A stretch of DNA of 64,000 nucleotides from the NCBI RefSeq assembly GCF_009756665.1, contig NZ_CP037953.1:620001-684000 (forward strand). Reading direction: 5' to 3'. Source of the stretch: Permianibacter aggregans. GTDB lineage: Bacteria > Pseudomonadota > Gammaproteobacteria > Enterobacterales > Permianibacteraceae. A model generated the notes under the pieces. The model was not told the DNA's origin. It was given only the letters and a program-made list of their open reading frames with translations, and searched no databases. Made by a program: the position numbers and the translations under genes. Below, piece by piece: positions 27,537 through 36,878 of the stretch (position 1 is the stretch's first letter; each line of letters starts with the position of its first letter).

Positions 27537-28343
27537 ATGATGTTGCATCGATGCTGTTTGGTGCTGCTCGCCTCAGTTGCACTGACGGTGGTGGCCGCGC
27601 CTGCCGAAAATGCCACGGCCCCGAAAGCTCTGCAGCCGGTTGCCACCGAGCAACTGACCATCTATTTCAATCACCGCCCACCCTATTATCACCGCAATGC
27701 CAGAGGCGAATGGATTGGCGTTCGCTACAATCAATTGAAAGCCATTCTGGAGCTGGCCGGATTGCAGTACCGCTGGCAAGAGTTGTCGGTCAATCGCATC
27801 CTGCACCAGTTGACGCTGAGCGATGGCAATCATTGTTCCGGTGGCTGGTTCAAAACACCGGAACGCGAAGCGTTCGCACAGTTCTCGCTACCGTTCGGTC
27901 CAAACGAACCGGCAACGGCTATCGTTCGTCAGGAATTTTTCAACGGCAATTCGGCCATGCTGTCGCAACTGTTGATTTCACCGGATACCCGGGTGCTGAC
28001 CAAGCAAGGCCAGTATTACGGAGACTATCTCGAAGAGGCGATGAAGCTATACAACGTGCAACGCATTGAAGTGACTGACGAACAGCAGGCGATTGTTCAT
28101 CAAATTGCGTTGAAGCGTGGCGACCTGATGTTCCTGAACCGCGCCGAAGCCCATTACCTGCTGGAGCAAAATCCCTTGCTGAATGAACGGCTGAATGCCG
28201 TAGACTTGCAGGACAAAGCGCCGATCCCCGATTTGCATTTCATGTGCAATAAAGCGATGCCGAAAGCCTTGATGGATAAATTGAACGACGGCATTCAGCG
28301 TTTTCGCGAAGGACAACCAAATCTGGCGATGCCGGTCAACTGA
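27537..28343 (+). CDS. Periplasmic solute-binding protein (SBP_bac_3-like)
   Basis: 268 residues with a signal peptide (CLVLLASVALTVVAAPA). Features of family 3 solute-binding proteins are seen: an N-terminal LTIYFNHRPPYYHRN strand, EWIGVRYNQLKAILELAGL and a C-terminal helix (KLNDGIQRF). No transporter genes are adjacent, so it may act as an orphan sensor or partner. It ends convergently 10 bp from the Hpt-HD-GYP gene. Ligand unknown. Confidence 0.82.
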   Translation: MMLHRCCLVLLASVALTVVAAPAENATAPKALQPVATEQLTIYFNHRPPYYHRNARGEWIGVRYNQLKAILELAGLQYRWQELSVNRILHQLTLSDGNHCSGGWFKTPEREAFAQFSLPFGPNEPATAIVRQEFFNGNSAMLSQLLISPDTRVLTKQGQYYGDYLEEAMKLYNVQRIEVTDEQQAIVHQIALKRGDLMFLNRAEAHYLLEQNPLLNERLNAVDLQDKAPIPDLHFMCNKAMPKALMDKLNDGIQRFREGQPNLAMPVN

Positions 28344-28353
28344 TATCTGCCAA

Positions 28354-29436
28354 TCATGATTGCGCATTCAGGTAATGCGCGCGCACAACATCGTTGAACA
28401 CTTCCACCAGGTCGGGATCAAACTGCACACCAACATTGGTGTTGATTTCCCTTACCGCGCCGAACAGGCTTTTCTTGTAGGTGCGATCCGAGCGTTCGCT
28501 CGTGACGGCAAAAAAAGTGTCGGCAATGGCGATCATTTTGGCGCCGAGATGAATCTGTTCGCCATTCAAGCGATAAGGATAACCGCTGCCATCGACCCGT
28601 TCGTGGTGTTGCAGCACCATTAACGCCGCTTCATCCCAGCCACCGAGCCGCTGCAGAAAACGCGAACCGAAAAACACATGTTGCTGCATTTGCCGCTGTT
28701 CGTCTTTCTCCAGTGTCGCTTCTTTCTGCACAATCGCCGGCGCGATAAAACTCATACCGAAGTCATGCATGTAAACAGCCGCTTCCAACTGTCGCGGCTC
28801 GGCGTAAAAACCAGTGGCTTCATTCAAGTAGTGGCACAGCTGCAGGATCTGTTGCGAACGACCGCGTCGGAAACTGGTTAAATTATCAAGCGCCAGCGCG
28901 TAGTCCTTCATCAACTGGATATCGCTCGGCAGCTCACCCAAGCCGGGCTTTTCGACCAGCGCACTTTCGCCCTGCAACTGATTGGTAATCGCGCTGAAAT
29001 CGACCACCTGCCCGGCCTGAATCTTTTGGTTAGCCGCCTGCAGCAGTTGCACCATCTGGTCGCGTGGCGTGCCGTCGATGCTGCCGCGTTCGGCTGCTTC
29101 ACGAATCATGGTCCGCGCCCGCTCCAACACCAGCAACACAAAGTCAGCCAGCTCGGCGGAAAAGTTCAGCCGCTGCTGACGGCACAGATCGAGAATTTCC
29201 TCCAGTTCGTGAATCACCGGCACGACGGCATCGAGAAACACCATCCGGCAGTTGCCCTTGACCGAATGCACGCTGCGGAACAGCTGGTTCAGTGTGCCGC
29301 GCTCATCCGGCTCATTGCGCAAACGATTCAAGCAAGCGTCGATATCCTCCTGGGCATCATCGACCGAGGCCAAAAAATCGGCCAGCAAGCCGGTGTCCAG
29401 TTCAACAAATGCCTTGCAGGAAATCTCGTGACGCAT
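28354..29436 (-). CDS. Hpt domain fused to HD-GYP domain
   Basis: 360 residues. An N-terminal Hpt domain (about 10-110) has phospho-accepting His57 in VHSVKGNCR. The C-terminal HD-GYP domain has the HD pair in VYMHDFGM and the hallmark HHERVDGSGYPYRL, with a later IAIADTFFAVTS. HD-GYP domains hydrolyse cyclic di-GMP. Here a phosphorelay input may set the activity. There is no receiver or kinase nearby; the orphan binding protein convergent to it is the only signalling-like neighbour. It has no membrane segments. Confidence 0.88.
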   Translation of the reverse strand: MRHEISCKAFVELDTGLLADFLASVDDAQEDIDACLNRLRNEPDERGTLNQLFRSVHSVKGNCRMVFLDAVVPVIHELEEILDLCRQQRLNFSAELADFVLLVLERARTMIREAAERGSIDGTPRDQMVQLLQAANQKIQAGQVVDFSAITNQLQGESALVEKPGLGELPSDIQLMKDYALALDNLTSFRRGRSQQILQLCHYLNEATGFYAEPRQLEAAVYMHDFGMSFIAPAIVQKEATLEKDEQRQMQQHVFFGSRFLQRLGGWDEAALMVLQHHERVDGSGYPYRLNGEQIHLGAKMIAIADTFFAVTSERSDRTYKKSLFGAVREINTNVGVQFDPDLVEVFNDVVRAHYLNAQS

Positions 29437-29513
29437 ACGGCTCCGCCAAACGATTCAGGAATGGTTCTATTATTGAGCCTAGGCGACAAGGCGGGTTTCG
29501 GCAATTTAAGTTG

Positions 29514-29722
29514 GAAGCCATCTCAAAAATGGTCTGGGCGAAGGTGAGGTGCGCGAATAGGAGCGCAAAAATTCACTGGGAGCGAATTTTCGTGCTAACC
29601 CCGCCAGGGGCGAGGCGCAAGGATGCGCCGAACAAAAACCGGAGTTTATGCGTAGTAAATGAGGATTTTGAGCACCGCATTCGCGCAGATCGCCGAGCTC
29701 CAGGCATTTTTGAGAGGGCTTC
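29514..29722. mobile_element. MITE-like non-autonomous element (209 bp)
   Basis: Bounded by an 18-bp inverted repeat, GAAGCCATCTCAAAAATG at the left and its counterpart with one mismatch at the right. There is no gene inside. The left repeat matches 17 of 17 bases with the end of the IS at 63886, so that IS family probably moves it. Inside there is an AAAATTC/GAATTTT hairpin near 29567-29589 and other short stems. The right end is 3 bp from the stop codon of the GNAT-nitrilase gene. No clear target-site duplication is seen. Confidence 0.82.
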
Positions 29723-29725
29723 TCG

Positions 29726-31297
29726 TTATCGACCTTTCCATTTCACCGAGTACAGATCATGACGGCGATCTTTCAGGTTTTGCACGGTGCCATTGGCGCG
29801 CGCCATTTGTAAGGCCGCCAAACTCAAATCGGCGAACAGCACCGTTTCGGTGTTGGCATTGGAGTCGGCAGCGATCCCTTCCCGGGAAAACGGGAAATCG
29901 CAAGGGGTCAGGATGCAGCTTTGCGCATACTGGATATGCATGTTCTTGACCCGCGGCAGGTTGCCGACATTACCGGACATCACCACGTAAATCTGGTTCT
30001 CGACGGTACGCGCCTGGCAGCAGTAACGCACCCGCAAATAACCGGCGCGTTCATCGGTGCAAAACGGCACAAACAAGATCATTGCGCCTTGATCGACCAA
30101 GTGCCGAGTCAACTCTGGAAACTCCGAGTCATAGCAAATCAGTACGCCTATCGGACCACAATCGGTTTCGATTGGCCGCAAGAGATCATCGCCCTCCACC
30201 GTCCACCAGAATTCCTCGTTCGGCGTCGGGTGGATTTTGCCTTGCTCATGCACTTGGCCATCGCGCAAAAATACATAGGCGATGTTCAGAATTTTGCCGT
30301 CAGCACGCCGGGTTGGATGTGAACCGCCGATGATGTTGATGTTGTAACGCAGCGCCAATTCACGCATGCCTCGAACAAAGTCTGGTGTCAGTCTGGTCAG
30401 TTCTTCAATCGATTCCGATGGACTTAAGCTCTGCGGCTGCATTGACAGCAGTTGCAGCGTGAACAACTCCGGGAATGTGACAAAATCCGCTTTGTAACCG
30501 GCGCAGACATCGACAAAGTATTCGACGATATCCATGAACTCCTGAAAGCTGTCGACCTTACGCTGCATGTACTGCACGGTGGCAACGCGCACGGTGTCCG
30601 GCAAACGTCCGCGTTCGCCAGCCCATTTCGCTTTCGCACTGCCGTCCGGCGCCATCAACGGATTGCGCCAGACCAAATGCGTACCCCAGCCCATCGAACC
30701 GACATCGTCTTTGATGTAACCGGGCATCAAACCAATCACTTCAAAACCATTGCGCAGCTGAAAATTCAGCACGTGATCGCGTATCTGTCCGGCTTTGACC
30801 AGCTCGACATAGTGTTCTGCGGTGCGCACCTGATCGATTTTTTTTCGCAAGCCCGGAATGCGACCACCGAAAACAATGCCAATCAACTCCAGCTTTTCGA
30901 CCAGTTGTTTGCGCTGGTTGTAAAAGCGCTGACCGATTTTGTAACCGCGAAAGGCCGGATCGACGCAAACATCCATGCCGTACAACCAATCACCGTTTTC
31001 ATCATGCGTCGAGGCATAACCATCACCGGTAATCGACTCCCAAGTGTGCGCTTTCAACGCCCGTTTGCCGGAGATGCGAAAACTGGCGCTGTAACCGACG
31101 ATTTGCTCGTCAACGACAGCCACCCACTGCCCTTCCGGAAACCTGCGGATATGGGTGCGAATCATCTCCGCTGAATAATTCGGCATGCTGTCGTCGTAGA
31201 CCCGATGGGTCAACGCGCTGATTGCCTCAGCCTCCTCTTTGCGGGCATTGCGGATAATCAATCGCTGTTTTTCCAGAATGGTTTTGCGCTTGGCCAC
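29726..31297 (-). CDS. GNAT acetyltransferase-nitrilase fusion
   Basis: 523 residues from a GTG start with AAGGAG six bases upstream. Residues 1 to about 215 are a GNAT acyltransferase domain (GYKIGQRFYNQRKQL for the acyl-CoA loop). Residues of about 235-523 are a carbon-nitrogen hydrolase with Glu in FPELFTLQLL, Lys in QGKIHPTPNEE and Cys in ICYDSEFPE, the complete nitrilase triad. The fusion could acylate and deacylate or transfer between amine and amide substrates; the real reaction is unknown. It has no signal peptide. The MITE follows the stop codon by 3 bp. Confidence 0.9.
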   Translation of the reverse strand: MAKRKTILEKQRLIIRNARKEEAEAISALTHRVYDDSMPNYSAEMIRTHIRRFPEGQWVAVVDEQIVGYSASFRISGKRALKAHTWESITGDGYASTHDENGDWLYGMDVCVDPAFRGYKIGQRFYNQRKQLVEKLELIGIVFGGRIPGLRKKIDQVRTAEHYVELVKAGQIRDHVLNFQLRNGFEVIGLMPGYIKDDVGSMGWGTHLVWRNPLMAPDGSAKAKWAGERGRLPDTVRVATVQYMQRKVDSFQEFMDIVEYFVDVCAGYKADFVTFPELFTLQLLSMQPQSLSPSESIEELTRLTPDFVRGMRELALRYNINIIGGSHPTRRADGKILNIAYVFLRDGQVHEQGKIHPTPNEEFWWTVEGDDLLRPIETDCGPIGVLICYDSEFPELTRHLVDQGAMILFVPFCTDERAGYLRVRYCCQARTVENQIYVVMSGNVGNLPRVKNMHIQYAQSCILTPCDFPFSREGIAADSNANTETVLFADLSLAALQMARANGTVQNLKDRRHDLYSVKWKGR

Positions 31298-31516
31298 GGT
31301 TTCTCCTTGCTCGTTTGGCTTACGGTTCGGGCCGAACCGGTCAAAAAACCTCCTAAAGCATAGTCAATCCGTGCCAGCCAAATGCTAACGCGCTGATTTT
31401 ATTGACATTTATCCACCTCATACTCTCCCTGAAAAATCCCGTTGGGCAATCGGGCGAGCTGCGCTAGACTATGCTGCACACCTTTTGTTAACCATCACCC
31501 GTTTACGGCAGCCGCG

Positions 31517-32593
31517 ATGCGCAAAATCATTCATGTCGATATGGATGCGTTCTACGCCTCGGTCGAGCAGCGTGATGACCCGTCGCTGCGCGGCAAGCCT
31601 GTGGTCGTGGCCTGGAAAGGCTTGCGTTCAGTGGTCTGTGCCGCTTCCTACGAAGCACGGCAATTTGGTGTGCGCTCGGCGATGCCGGCGGTCACGGCAG
31701 AAAGGCTCTGCCCCGAGGCGGTTTTTGTGCCGCCGGATTTCGGCCGCTACAAGGCGGTGTCGCGTCAGGTACGCGAGATTTTTCATCGCTATACCGACCT
31801 GGTTGAACCGCTGTCGCTCGACGAAGCCTATCTCGATGTGACCGATGGCAAATCCTCGTTGCCGACGGCGACTGAAACGGCGCTGGCGATCAAGCGCGAT
31901 ATCAAAGCCGAAACCGAGCTGACCGCTTCCGCTGGCGTCGCACCGAATAAATTCCTGGCGAAGATAGCGTCCGACTGGAAAAAACCTGATGGCCTGTTCG
32001 TGATCAAACCGCATCAGATCCAGCGCTTTTTGAATTTGCTGCCGGTCGGCAAAATTCCTGGCGTCGGCAAGGTCACTGAGGAAAAACTGCGGCGCTTGTC
32101 GATTCGCACCGTTGGCGAATTGCGGCTCTGGGAGCGGGCACAACTGGAACACCATTTTGGCGGCTACGGCGCCCGCCTCTATCAGCTGGCGCGCGGCATC
32201 GACGAAAATCCGGTGCAGGCCAGCCGGGAAACGCAAAGCGTTTCCTCGGAAGACACCTTCCCTGATGATCTGCCACTGGAAGCGCTGCCGCCACTGTTGA
32301 CCGAAGGCGCCAAGCGTTGCTGGCGGGCCGCACAGAAAGTGGGCAAGCCGGCGCGCACTGCCTTCATCAAACTGAAAACCTCCACGTTCCAAACGCTGAC
32401 CCGCAGCCACACGCCGCCGCAACCGATTGATTCACAAGAAGCGCTGATCGCCACGGCCTTGCAATTGCTGCAACATATTCAATTACCGGCCGACACCCGC
32501 TACCGTCTGGCAGGTGTCGGTTTGAGTCACTTTCTCGAACAGCTCGACGACGATCAGGATGATCTGTTTCAGCGGCCCTCGGCAATCGGCTGA
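31517..32593 (+). CDS. dinB: DNA polymerase IV
   Basis: 358 residues from the ATG at 31517; the upstream extension of the frame is not typical of the family. The Y-family signature IHVDMDAFYASVEQR opens the protein, and SLDEAYLDVT carries the other catalytic acids. Then come the helix-hairpin-helix VGKIPGVGKVTEEKL and the little-finger domain. It performs translesion synthesis in the cytoplasm. No obvious LexA box is seen upstream. It ends 25 bp inside the convergent SnoaL-like gene. Confidence 0.95.
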   Translation: MRKIIHVDMDAFYASVEQRDDPSLRGKPVVVAWKGLRSVVCAASYEARQFGVRSAMPAVTAERLCPEAVFVPPDFGRYKAVSRQVREIFHRYTDLVEPLSLDEAYLDVTDGKSSLPTATETALAIKRDIKAETELTASAGVAPNKFLAKIASDWKKPDGLFVIKPHQIQRFLNLLPVGKIPGVGKVTEEKLRRLSIRTVGELRLWERAQLEHHFGGYGARLYQLARGIDENPVQASRETQSVSSEDTFPDDLPLEALPPLLTEGAKRCWRAAQKVGKPARTAFIKLKTSTFQTLTRSHTPPQPIDSQEALIATALQLLQHIQLPADTRYRLAGVGLSHFLEQLDDDQDDLFQRPSAIG

Positions 32594-33012
32594 TACGCGG
32601 TGTTTTGATCGAACACCAGCTTCCATTGCTGACCTTCTTTAGCAAATACCAGCGTCAGATAATGATCGAGGTGGTAAGGCTTGCCATCGCGTTCCGGCTC
32701 ATCGTAATCGACATCGAGTAACACAACGCCCAGATCCGCACCGACGTTCCGGTACAACTCCTTGGCCTGAAAATGCCAGGACTTGTCGGCAAACCACGGC
32801 TCCAGCATTTCACGATAGCTTTCGGCACTCATCGACCGCTTGCCATTCGGCAGAATAAACGGCAGCGTTTCCTTCGATAACGTTTGTTCGAATGCCGGCC
32901 AGTCCTTGTCGGCTATCGCTTGCAAATGCTTGTTCAAGCTGCAATCAAAGTCGCAGTTTGCCGCCAGCGTTCCGCTCAGTAGCACACCAGCGGCCATCAC
33001 CAAGCTTTTCAT
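32569..33012 (-). CDS. Small secreted SnoaL/NTF2-like protein
   Basis: 147 residues with ribosome site AAAGGA. A signal peptide (VMAAGVLLSGTLAA) precedes a cysteine pair (CDFDC) and a cone-like alpha-beta fold with WHFQAKEL and LTLVFAKEGQQWKLVFDQ, as in NTF2/SnoaL-like proteins. It is probably periplasmic. No catalytic residues can be assigned. It is divergent from glnK. Confidence 0.65.
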   Translation of the reverse strand: MKSLVMAAGVLLSGTLAANCDFDCSLNKHLQAIADKDWPAFEQTLSKETLPFILPNGKRSMSAESYREMLEPWFADKSWHFQAKELYRNVGADLGVVLLDVDYDEPERDGKPYHLDHYLTLVFAKEGQQWKLVFDQNTAYQPIAEGR

Positions 33013-33055
33013 TTTCTCGTTTCCTTTCGCACCAAAAACAGACGCCCCAGCCTAG

Positions 33056-33541
<486 letters not shown>

Positions 33542-33561
33542 TGATCGTGGGGAAACCATCA

Positions 33562-34833
33562 ATGAAAACAACTTGGTTAAAACTTTTGCCGCTACTGGCA
33601 TTGAGTGGCATCGCGCACGCCGAAGACGTGCCGACACTGGACAGCGGCAACACCGCCTGGATGATGGTATCGACAGCGCTGGTGCTGTTCATGACCTTGC
33701 CAGGATTGGCGCTGTTTTACGGCGGCATGGTGCGCAAGAAAAACGTGCTGGGCACCTTGATGCAAAGCTTTTTTATCGCCGCGTTGATCACCGTGCTGTG
33801 GATTGTCGTCGGTTATAGCCTGGCGTTCACACCGGGTAATGGCTTTATCGGCGGTTTCGATAAAGTGCTGCTGAAAGGCGTGGCGTTCGACACATTATCC
33901 GGAACGATACCGGAAATGGTGTTCATGCTGTTTCAGATGACGTTCGCGATCATCACGCCTGCCCTGATCACCGGTGCATTTGCTGAACGGATGAAATTCA
34001 GCGCACTGGTGTTATTCACCATCGCTTGGTCGCTGATCGTTTACGTACCGGTGGCACACTGGGTCTGGGAAGGCACCGGCTGGTTATTCAATATGGGCGC
34101 GCTCGATTTTGCCGGCGGCACTGTGGTTCATATCAACGCCGGTGTAGCCGGTCTGGTCGCCGCGCTGATGATTGGCAAGCGCGTCGGTTATGGCCGCGAA
34201 TTGATGGCGCCGCACAACTTGGTGCTGACCATTATCGGCGCCTCGATGCTGTGGGTCGGTTGGTTCGGCTTCAATGCTGGTTCGGCCTTGGCTGCTGACT
34301 CCCGCGCCGCGATGGCGATGGTGACAACGCAAGTTGCAGCCGCTGCCGCGACACTGTCATGGGTGTTCGCCGAATGGTTGTTGAAAGGTAAACCTTCGTT
34401 GCTGGGTGCCGCCTCCGGTGCGGTCGCTGGTTTAGTTTGCATCACACCGGCCGCGGGTTTTGTCGATGCCGGTGGAGCGCTGATACTGGGCCTTATTTCT
34501 GGTGCGGTTTGTTATTGGGGCGCCACCAGCCTGAAGCATATGCTGAAGTATGACGATTCGCTCGATGCGTTTGGCGTGCACGGTATCGGCGGTATTCTCG
34601 GCTCGGTACTGGTTGCAGTATTTGGCACCAATGCCATCGCTGGCGGCGCCGTGCAGGAGTTGTGGCCGCAGTTGAAAGTACAGTTGATCGCCACCGGCGC
34701 CACCATTGCCTACGCTGCCATCGGCACCGCCATCATCCTGAAAGTGATTGATCTGCTGGTCGGTTTGCGTGTCACTGAAGAGCAGGAACGCGAAGGCCTG
34801 GATATCGCCCTGCATGGCGAACATGTTGATTAA
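33562..34833 (+). CDS. amtB: Ammonium transporter
   Basis: 423 residues from the ATG at 33562 with GGGGA upstream. A signal peptide (LLALSGIAHA) is followed by about eleven membrane helices. Family motifs are present: GLALFYGGMVRKKNVL, DFAGGTVVHINAG and DAFGVHGIGGILG with pore histidines. It conducts ammonium across the inner membrane and is paired with glnK in one operon, the classic arrangement. Confidence 0.96.
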   Translation: MKTTWLKLLPLLALSGIAHAEDVPTLDSGNTAWMMVSTALVLFMTLPGLALFYGGMVRKKNVLGTLMQSFFIAALITVLWIVVGYSLAFTPGNGFIGGFDKVLLKGVAFDTLSGTIPEMVFMLFQMTFAIITPALITGAFAERMKFSALVLFTIAWSLIVYVPVAHWVWEGTGWLFNMGALDFAGGTVVHINAGVAGLVAALMIGKRVGYGRELMAPHNLVLTIIGASMLWVGWFGFNAGSALAADSRAAMAMVTTQVAAAAATLSWVFAEWLLKGKPSLLGAASGAVAGLVCITPAAGFVDAGGALILGLISGAVCYWGATSLKHMLKYDDSLDAFGVHGIGGILGSVLVAVFGTNAIAGGAVQELWPQLKVQLIATGATIAYAAIGTAIILKVIDLLVGLRVTEEQEREGLDIALHGEHVD

Positions 34834-34885
34834 ACCTAAAACCAGAAAAATGGGGCGCGGGTCACGACGCGTCAGTAGTAAAATT

Positions 34886-34912
34886 AAGGGCGTCTCCAGG
34901 CGCCCTTTTTTT
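34886..34912 (+). terminator. Rho-independent terminator after amtB
   Basis: AAGGGCG-TCTCCAGG-CGCCCTT stem followed by T residues. Confidence 0.88.
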
Positions 34913-34964
34913 CATCTACCAATTTTGCTTGCAGAAAACCCTTCGTACATTCGTGGAATTTTTG

Positions 34965-35507
34965 ATGCACACAATCGATACCCTACCCGGCTTGAATGAA
35001 AACGACCTGCAAGCCTTGACCAATCTTCTGCAAGCCGTCGTCAACAAGGGCGCTTCGATCGGCTTTTTCTCACCGCTCAGCAACGAAGAAGCGATTCGCT
35101 ATTGGCGCAAAGCCTTTCAGGAATTTGCTGATGGCGAACGCGTTATTCTGGTGATGCGCAATGATGAGGGAAACATTATTGCCTCGGCACAGTACAGCGG
35201 CGCCAAATCGGCCAATGGCCGTCATCGGGCTAAAGTACAGAAAGTCATGGTGCATCCCGATTACCAGCGACAGGGTTTGGCAGTGCAATTGATGCAGACG
35301 CTGGAAACGCGCGCCTTGGCACAAGGACGAGAATTGCTGCTACTCGACACCAGGACTGGTGACTTAGGTGAATTGCTCTATCAGCGTTGTGGTTACACGG
35401 CCGTTGGCAGTATTCCCGGTTATACCCGCACGCCTTTCGGCAAACCGCATGGCACGACGATTTACTACAAGCACTTGAAACCGGCGTTGGCGACGAAAAA
35501 TCGATGA
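34965..35507 (+). CDS. GNAT-family N-acetyltransferase
   Basis: 180 residues from the ATG at 34965; an in-frame upstream start exists but has no ribosome site. The GNAT core is VQKVMVHPDYQRQGLAVQLM (acetyl-CoA loop) and RCGYTAVGSIPGYT at the C-terminal strand. It is cytoplasmic. A YhbS- or tabtoxin-resistance-like role is possible but the amine substrate is unknown. A terminator follows. Confidence 0.88.
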   Translation: MHTIDTLPGLNENDLQALTNLLQAVVNKGASIGFFSPLSNEEAIRYWRKAFQEFADGERVILVMRNDEGNIIASAQYSGAKSANGRHRAKVQKVMVHPDYQRQGLAVQLMQTLETRALAQGRELLLLDTRTGDLGELLYQRCGYTAVGSIPGYTRTPFGKPHGTTIYYKHLKPALATKNR

Positions 35508-35520
35508 GGTTTTACCGCAA

Positions 35521-35550
35521 AAAAAAAGAGCCCGAAACCGAGCTCTTTTT
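35521..35550. terminator. Bidirectional terminator
   Basis: AAAAAGAGC ... GCTCTTTTT with a short inner loop. It serves the GNAT gene and the convergent TonB-fusion gene. Confidence 0.82.
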
Positions 35551-35559
35551 CAATCAAAC

Positions 35560-36801
35560 TTATCGAGCAAAAGCGACCGGAATATCCAGGGTAAACGCCG
35601 GCATGCCCGACTCCGGCTTCGGCAACGGCATGGCCCGCTCGACCATTTCGTTCATGCTGCGATCCAGCAACTTCTGACCGGTGGACTCCACAATCTCGGC
35701 GCCGCTGACCGAGCCATCGCTGGCCACTTGAATGCGAATAACACCTTCACCGGTCAAACCCAGACGCCAAGCGCGGCTTGGGTATTCCAAATGACGACGA
35801 ATATGGGTCAACACGGTGCGCTTGTACTCGCCGAGCAATAGATCGGTATCGAGCTCAATGGTTTCTGCTTGAGCCGGCGCCGAGTCATTCATCGCGGATG
35901 CCAAATTCGATGCCGCTTGTTCAGCAACCTGATCAGCAAAGCTAGGCGCCGCTTGTGGTTCAGCAACAGGCGCCGGTTTGGTTTCCGGCTCGCGCTGTGC
36001 GACCACCACTTCCGCTGAGGCGACGGTGGCTTCCACTTTCGGAGCAACGGTAGGCTCTGGTTTTGCCACCGGTTTACTGACGGGCTTACTGACCGGTTTG
36101 CTTGGCGTATTTACGGCCACTTTCGGCTCCGTTTTCGCAACCGGTTTTTCCACGCTGGCAACAACAGCCAGCTCTTTGCGCAATGACACCAGCTCGCGTT
36201 GTGTCGGCTGCAACTGTTGCCAATCTGCGAGCCAGAGTTGGCGATCGGTGGCGGCAATTTCACCATTCATCGCACGGCGGAATGCCTGGGTCGGCGGGTT
36301 TTCACCGAGCCAGCAATTAAGTAACAAAGCAAAAAAACCGTTGTCATCAAACGTGAGGAGTTCGCTGCCATTCAGCAATACCCGCACGGTGTTCTTGAAC
36401 TTGTCGATATCGACGCGATCACCACGCTGCAGCGTGTCTTTCACGGCACCGGCAAAACGCAGAATGGATTCGCCATGCGGCTGCCATTCGTTGCGGGCAT
36501 TATTGAGCGCGATACGCTCCTTCCAGTGCCGCTGAAATTCGCGCGCTGACATCCGGTTGGTCAACACGATAAACGACATGCGCACCGGCGCCACAGCACT
36601 GGCGGCGCGAATATCATTCAGACCAGGGGCAAGATAGAAACCACCGAGGTAGTAGTCGCTGCGTAGTTCCTGCGCCAAACCCACTTGACTGAGTTCCAGC
36701 CATTGTCCAGCCACTTCGACCCGATGGGGTGCGGCAGACACAGCACTGGCAAAGCAAGGCAGAATCACCATGACGGCGATAACAAGAAAACGTTTGATCA
36801 C
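35560..36801 (-). CDS. Chalcone-isomerase-like domain fused to TonB C-terminal domain
   Basis: 413 residues from a GTG at 36801 with GGAG eight bases upstream. A signal peptide or anchor (VIAVMVILPCFASAVSAA) precedes an N-terminal domain of about 150 residues with the features of bacterial chalcone-isomerase-like proteins (SDYYLGGFYLAP, KNTVRVLLNGSEL, NCWLGENPPTQAFRRAM). A Pro/Lys/Val-rich linker (KPVSKPVSKPVAKP) is followed by a TonB energy-transducer domain (LEYPSRAWRLGLTGEGVIRIQV). TonB normally has a membrane helix, then the linker and C-terminal domain; here a soluble-type domain is inserted. It lies next to a TonB-dependent receptor gene, which it may serve. Confidence 0.82.
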   Translation of the reverse strand: MIKRFLVIAVMVILPCFASAVSAAPHRVEVAGQWLELSQVGLAQELRSDYYLGGFYLAPGLNDIRAASAVAPVRMSFIVLTNRMSAREFQRHWKERIALNNARNEWQPHGESILRFAGAVKDTLQRGDRVDIDKFKNTVRVLLNGSELLTFDDNGFFALLLNCWLGENPPTQAFRRAMNGEIAATDRQLWLADWQQLQPTQRELVSLRKELAVVASVEKPVAKTEPKVAVNTPSKPVSKPVSKPVAKPEPTVAPKVEATVASAEVVVAQREPETKPAPVAEPQAAPSFADQVAEQAASNLASAMNDSAPAQAETIELDTDLLLGEYKRTVLTHIRRHLEYPSRAWRLGLTGEGVIRIQVASDGSVSGAEIVESTGQKLLDRSMNEMVERAMPLPKPESGMPAFTLDIPVAFAR

Positions 36802-36838
36802 GACAACCACTCCGACAACAGACTCAGCAAATAAAACA

Positions 36839-36868
36839 CACAAGGCGATGATCGCTCATCGCCTTGTG
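36839..36868 (-). terminator. Terminator after the TonB-dependent receptor gene
   Basis: A perfect 13-bp inverted repeat (CACAAGGCGATGA / TCATCGCCTTGTG, 4-base loop) is followed on the minus strand by TGTTTTATTT. It lies just after the receptor stop codon. Confidence 0.85.
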
Positions 36869-36878
36869 ATTGCTTCGC

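Noticed and set aside
31628-32422. 264-residue minus-strand frame over dinB
   Set aside because: DinB motifs are complete on the plus strand; the antisense frame has no family features.
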